64,000 nt of DNA. Source: Planctomyces sp. SH-PL62 (lineage in GTDB: Bacteria; Planctomycetota; Planctomycetia; Isosphaerales; Isosphaeraceae). Made by a program: the position numbers and the translations under genes. The notes under the pieces were generated by a model. That model saw only the letters and a list, made by a program, of their open reading frames with translations, was not told where the DNA came from and did not search any database. The stretch spans positions 3,410,001-3,474,000 of the forward strand of contig NZ_CP011273.1 of assembly GCF_001610895.1 (NCBI RefSeq). Direction: 5' to 3'. Numbering within the stretch: position 1 is the stretch's first letter; every line of letters starts with the position of its first letter. Positions 61,529 through 64,000 of the stretch are shown here, one piece after another.

Positions 61529-62725
61529 ATGGACGGGACCCGGAAGCGATGGTTCGCCTGGGCGGCCCTCGCCGCGATCGTCGCGACGGCCGTCGCCCTG
61601 GGCTGGATCGCCACCCGGCCGCCCGACCCGTCCCGGCTCCTCGCGGAGGCGCAGGCGGATTTCCAGGCCGGGCGGCTCGAGGCGGCGGCGACCGCGCTCG
61701 ACCGCCTGGCGGCCGTCCGCCCCCCGACGCCGATGGACCACATGGCGAGGGCCCAGGTCGCCCAGGCGCGGGGCCTCGCCGACGACGCGCTGGCCGAGGC
61801 CGCCGCCATCTTCGAGAACCCGGCCCTCGGCCCCCTCGCCCGGCTCCTGGCGGGACGGGTGGAGGTGGAACGCCATCGCCTCCGGGCCGCCGAGGCCCAC
61901 TTCCTCAAGGCCGCCGAGGCGATGCCGCGCGAGGCCCAGCCTTACGAGGAGTTGGCCTACATCGACAACCTCCAGCATCGCTGGGACGACTTCGACCGGG
62001 TGATGCTGGCGCTGTCGGATCGCGGCGGCCTCAGCTTCCAACGCCTGCTCCACTGGGGCAAGGCCCGGCACGCGACCTGGAACCCCCGCGAAGACTGCCT
62101 GATCCTGGCGAAGTGCGTCGAGGCCGACCCGGACGACCGCGCGTCCCGCCTGGTCCTCGCCGACGGCCTGCGGCGGATGAACCAGATCGAGGAGGCCGAG
62201 GCCGTCCTGGCCCCGCTCCCCGACTCCGACGCCGAGGCCCTGGCCCTCCGCGCCCTGCTCGCCGTCGAGCGCGAGGACGACGACGAGGCCGAGCGACGAC
62301 TCCGGAAAGGCCCGCCCGACGACCCCCACCTGGCGCAGGTCCGGGGCCGACTCGCCCTCAAGCGGGGCGACGCCGACGGCGCGGTCCGCGCCTTCCGCCT
62401 GGCCCTCGAAGCCTCGCCCCACGACCGGGCCGTCCTCCACGGCCTGGGGACCGCGCTCCGCCTGGCCGGCGACCCGGACGCCGCCGCGAAGTGCTTCGAA
62501 GTCGCCGACCGCCACGACGCGATCACCCCCCTGATCCTCCGCGCCGCCACCGCCGCAGGGGCCGCCGACCCCACCCTCCCCGCCCAGCTCGGCGCCGCCT
62601 GCGCCGCCGCCGGCCGAATCCCGGAGGCCATCGCCTGGTCCCGCCTCGCCCTCGCGAACAACCCCCTGGACCGCGAGGCCCAGCAGGCGGTCTACCGCCT
62701 CGAACGCCAGCTCGACCCGCACTGA
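61529..62725 (+). CDS. Membrane-anchored TPR protein
   Basis: 398 aa. A single N-terminal membrane helix (WFAWAALAAIVATAVALGWI) precedes about eight tetratricopeptide-like repeats (LLAEAQADFQAGRLEAAATA; GRLALKRGDADGAVRAFRLA; GLGTALRLAGDPDAAAKCFE). It probably serves as a scaffold outside the cytoplasm and may help assemble or export the DUF1559 protein encoded upstream. Confidence 0.85.
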   Translation: MDGTRKRWFAWAALAAIVATAVALGWIATRPPDPSRLLAEAQADFQAGRLEAAATALDRLAAVRPPTPMDHMARAQVAQARGLADDALAEAAAIFENPALGPLARLLAGRVEVERHRLRAAEAHFLKAAEAMPREAQPYEELAYIDNLQHRWDDFDRVMLALSDRGGLSFQRLLHWGKARHATWNPREDCLILAKCVEADPDDRASRLVLADGLRRMNQIEEAEAVLAPLPDSDAEALALRALLAVEREDDDEAERRLRKGPPDDPHLAQVRGRLALKRGDADGAVRAFRLALEASPHDRAVLHGLGTALRLAGDPDAAAKCFEVADRHDAITPLILRAATAAGAADPTLPAQLGAACAAAGRIPEAIAWSRLALANNPLDREAQQAVYRLERQLDPH

Positions 62726-62843
62726 TGAGCCCCCCGCCGCGCCGTCTGATTTTCGCCGCTTCCCGTCCAAACTCGGCGACTCGGCCCCATGGTCAAGTGG
62801 GGGATGGTCCGCCCTGATCCGAAGAGGCGTTCGGCCCCTAACG

Positions 62844-63007
62844 TCTTTCCCCCCTCGCGGGGCGCAGGGCCGGATGAGGGGGAAGACCAGCACAAGGACC
62901 ATCGGCGTCATCGAAAGGCCGGATCGCGAATCCCGACGGCTTCCCGGCTCGTCCTCCCCCTCATCTGACCGCTTCGCGGTCTGTCTTCCCCCGCGAGGGG
63001 GGAAAAC
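62844..63007. repeat. Two further REP-like hairpin units
   Basis: Units at 62844-62887 (inverted) and 62952-63007 share CCCCTCATC and the TCTTCCCCC...GGGGGGAA stem with the repeats at 45.3 kb. Confidence 0.65.
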
Positions 63008-63058
63008 CGTGGAGGAGGCCGTCGGCGATTCGCAGTCCGGCCCTCGCCGGGACGATGA

Positions 63059-63405
63059 AGAACCGCCGAACGAGCCCAATTCTCAGAAGCCGAAAGTGAG
63101 ATCAAAAATATGGCATGTAAAGACTTACGTCTGATGGCTTCGTTCGCGGGGGGCTGCGAGCGAAGCCAATTTCCGCGAGGCTGCGTGGCCTCGGAATTGT
63201 TGCCGGGGGCCGGGGACGCAGCGGGCCTTTCACGGGACGGCGGCGTCCCCCAGGCTCGGGCGCGACATCGAAAAATCGCCGAACGAAGCCAATTTCAGGC
63301 TGGCGGCGAGATTCGTAAAATGTCTTGTATCAAGAATTTGTGGCCGATGGGTTCGTTCGCTGGGGGCTCCGAGCGAAGCCAATTTCGGCGGGGCTTCGCG
63401 GCTTC
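63059..63405. repeat. Two-copy intergenic repeat with GAAGCCAATTTC motifs
   Basis: Units at about 63059-63195 and 63271-63405 share CGCCGAACGA.(G)CCAATT, an AT-richer centre (ATGGCATGTAAAGAC versus ATGTCTTGTATCAAG), then TTCGTTCGC.GGGGGCT.CGAG and CGAAGCCAATTTC. Identity is patchy, higher at the ends. The intervening 75 bases are unique. No gene is present in 62726-63403. Confidence 0.65.
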
Positions 63406-64000
63406 AGGTCCCTTGCCAGGGGCCGGAGACGAACTGGCCCTCGAACAGGGTGGCGACGACGGGCTCGTCGGTCTCGAAGAGGAGGCGGTGGGGGTCGTCC
63501 TCGTCGCGGTCGGGGAGGCGGACGACGGCGAGGTCGGCGGACTTGCCGGCGCGGATCGAGCCGACGGCGGTCTCGGCGCGGAGGGCCCAGGCGCCGAAGA
63601 GGGTGGCCATGGTCAGGAGCAGCTCGCCGGAGAGCGAGCCGTCGCGGGCGTGGAGGAACCGGGCCTCGTCGAGGACGCCCAGGCTCGGGCTCGACGCCAG
63701 GCTGTCCGTCCCCAGGCAGACGATCGCCCCTTTCGCCAGGAGCGCCCGATAGGGGTGGGCGTCGTGGCCGAACCGGGCGTTGGTCCGGGGGCAGTAGGCG
63801 ATCGCCGCTCGATGCCCGTTCGAGGACGCCTCGGGCCGGAACTGCCAGAACTCCGAGGGCTCGATGTACGTCCCGTGCGCCACCAGCCAGTCGGCGTGGC
63901 GGAGGTCCCCCTTGCGGATGTAGTCGGTCGGCCGGGGGCCGATCGGCTCCCACTCCTCATCCCAGGCCCCCAGGTCTTCCAGGTAGCTCCGCAGGGGGCC
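63404..64000 (-). CDS. Amidohydrolase family protein (5' end outside window)
   Basis: At least 198 aa, open to the edge of the window. The C-terminal half of a metal-dependent deaminase or hydrolase is seen: DWLVAHGTYIEPSEF, where the His should be a metal or active-site ligand, YCPRTNARFGH, the catalytic Asp in CLGTDSLASSPSLGVLDEAR, and the return strand AVGSIRAGKSADLAVV. The text is closest to chlorohydrolase/guanine or S-adenosylhomocysteine deaminase types. The substrate is unknown. Confidence 0.85.
   Translation of the reverse strand, partial: GPLRSYLEDLGAWDEEWEPIGPRPTDYIRKGDLRHADWLVAHGTYIEPSEFWQFRPEASSNGHRAAIAYCPRTNARFGHDAHPYRALLAKGAIVCLGTDSLASSPSLGVLDEARFLHARDGSLSGELLLTMATLFGAWALRAETAVGSIRAGKSADLAVVRLPDRDEDDPHRLLFETDEPVVATLFEGQFVSGPWQGT

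Noticed and set aside
62844-63405. A CRISPR-like array
   Set aside because: There are only a few palindromic units of unequal spacing, no regular 30-40-base spacers and no cas genes.

Overview
The window comes from a high-GC planctomycete, most likely family Isosphaeraceae. Two genes encode prepilin-like DUF1559 proteins with the H-X9-DG motif, and many secreted or membrane proteins have no recognisable function. Other pointers are strong GC3, GTG and TTG starts, short REP-like hairpins, and AAGCCAATTTC-type intergenic repeats. Taxonomy is inferred from gene content only.

Layout. 0-2.4 kb: the 3' part of a receiver-histidine kinase gene, an unknown 238-aa gene and an IS630 scrap. 2.4-5.8 kb: a decayed genomic island beside two tRNA genes (Ser-TGA, Leu-TAA). 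It holds the N-terminus of a tyrosine integrase, a dead IS630-like element and frameshifted island genes. 6-14.7 kb: bifunctional nuclease, valS, a Uma2-type gene, citramalate synthase and a bacteriophytochrome hybrid kinase. 15-17.8 kb: a ketogluconate-type set (SDR, GntR-like LacI regulator, D-2-hydroxyacid dehydrogenase) with a visible operator. 17.9-24.7 kb: secreted unknown, UDG-like protein, BlaI/M56 sensor pair, and three tandem Hsp20 genes behind a sigma-54-type promoter. 24.7-32.5 kb: CobA-HemD fusion and U32/RlhA-like protein (coupled), then an HlyD-type adaptor and membrane proteins. 32.5-37 kb: queD-queC-like pair diverging from a methyltransferase/flavoprotein/type III PKS cluster. 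37-50.2 kb: RCK potassium channel, cca-rsmD, PQQ-type dehydrogenase, outer-membrane protein, YceI, HAD phosphatase, transaldolase, Dps and lipase. 50.4-51.6 kb: an apparently intact IS630 element using a -1 frameshift signal. 52-54 kb: DUF1559 protein and esterase. 54.4-59.6 kb: class I ribonucleotide reductase (nrdAB) and an acyl-ACP desaturase, each behind its own near-identical cobalamin riboswitch. 60-62.7 kb: DUF1559 protein, lipoprotein and TPR protein. 62.8-63.4 kb: repeats. The end of the window holds part of an amidohydrolase gene.

The most notable arrangement is the duplicated B12 riboswitch at 58.1-59.6 kb. B12 control of class I RNR is known logic, because it lets a B12-dependent class II enzyme take over. 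An O2-dependent di-iron fatty-acid desaturase under the same switch is unexpected. Also worth attention are the Srs-like type III PKS cluster, the sigma-54-like promoter before the small heat-shock operon, the GntR-type operator, and the island scar where an IS630 element joins two truncated genes.
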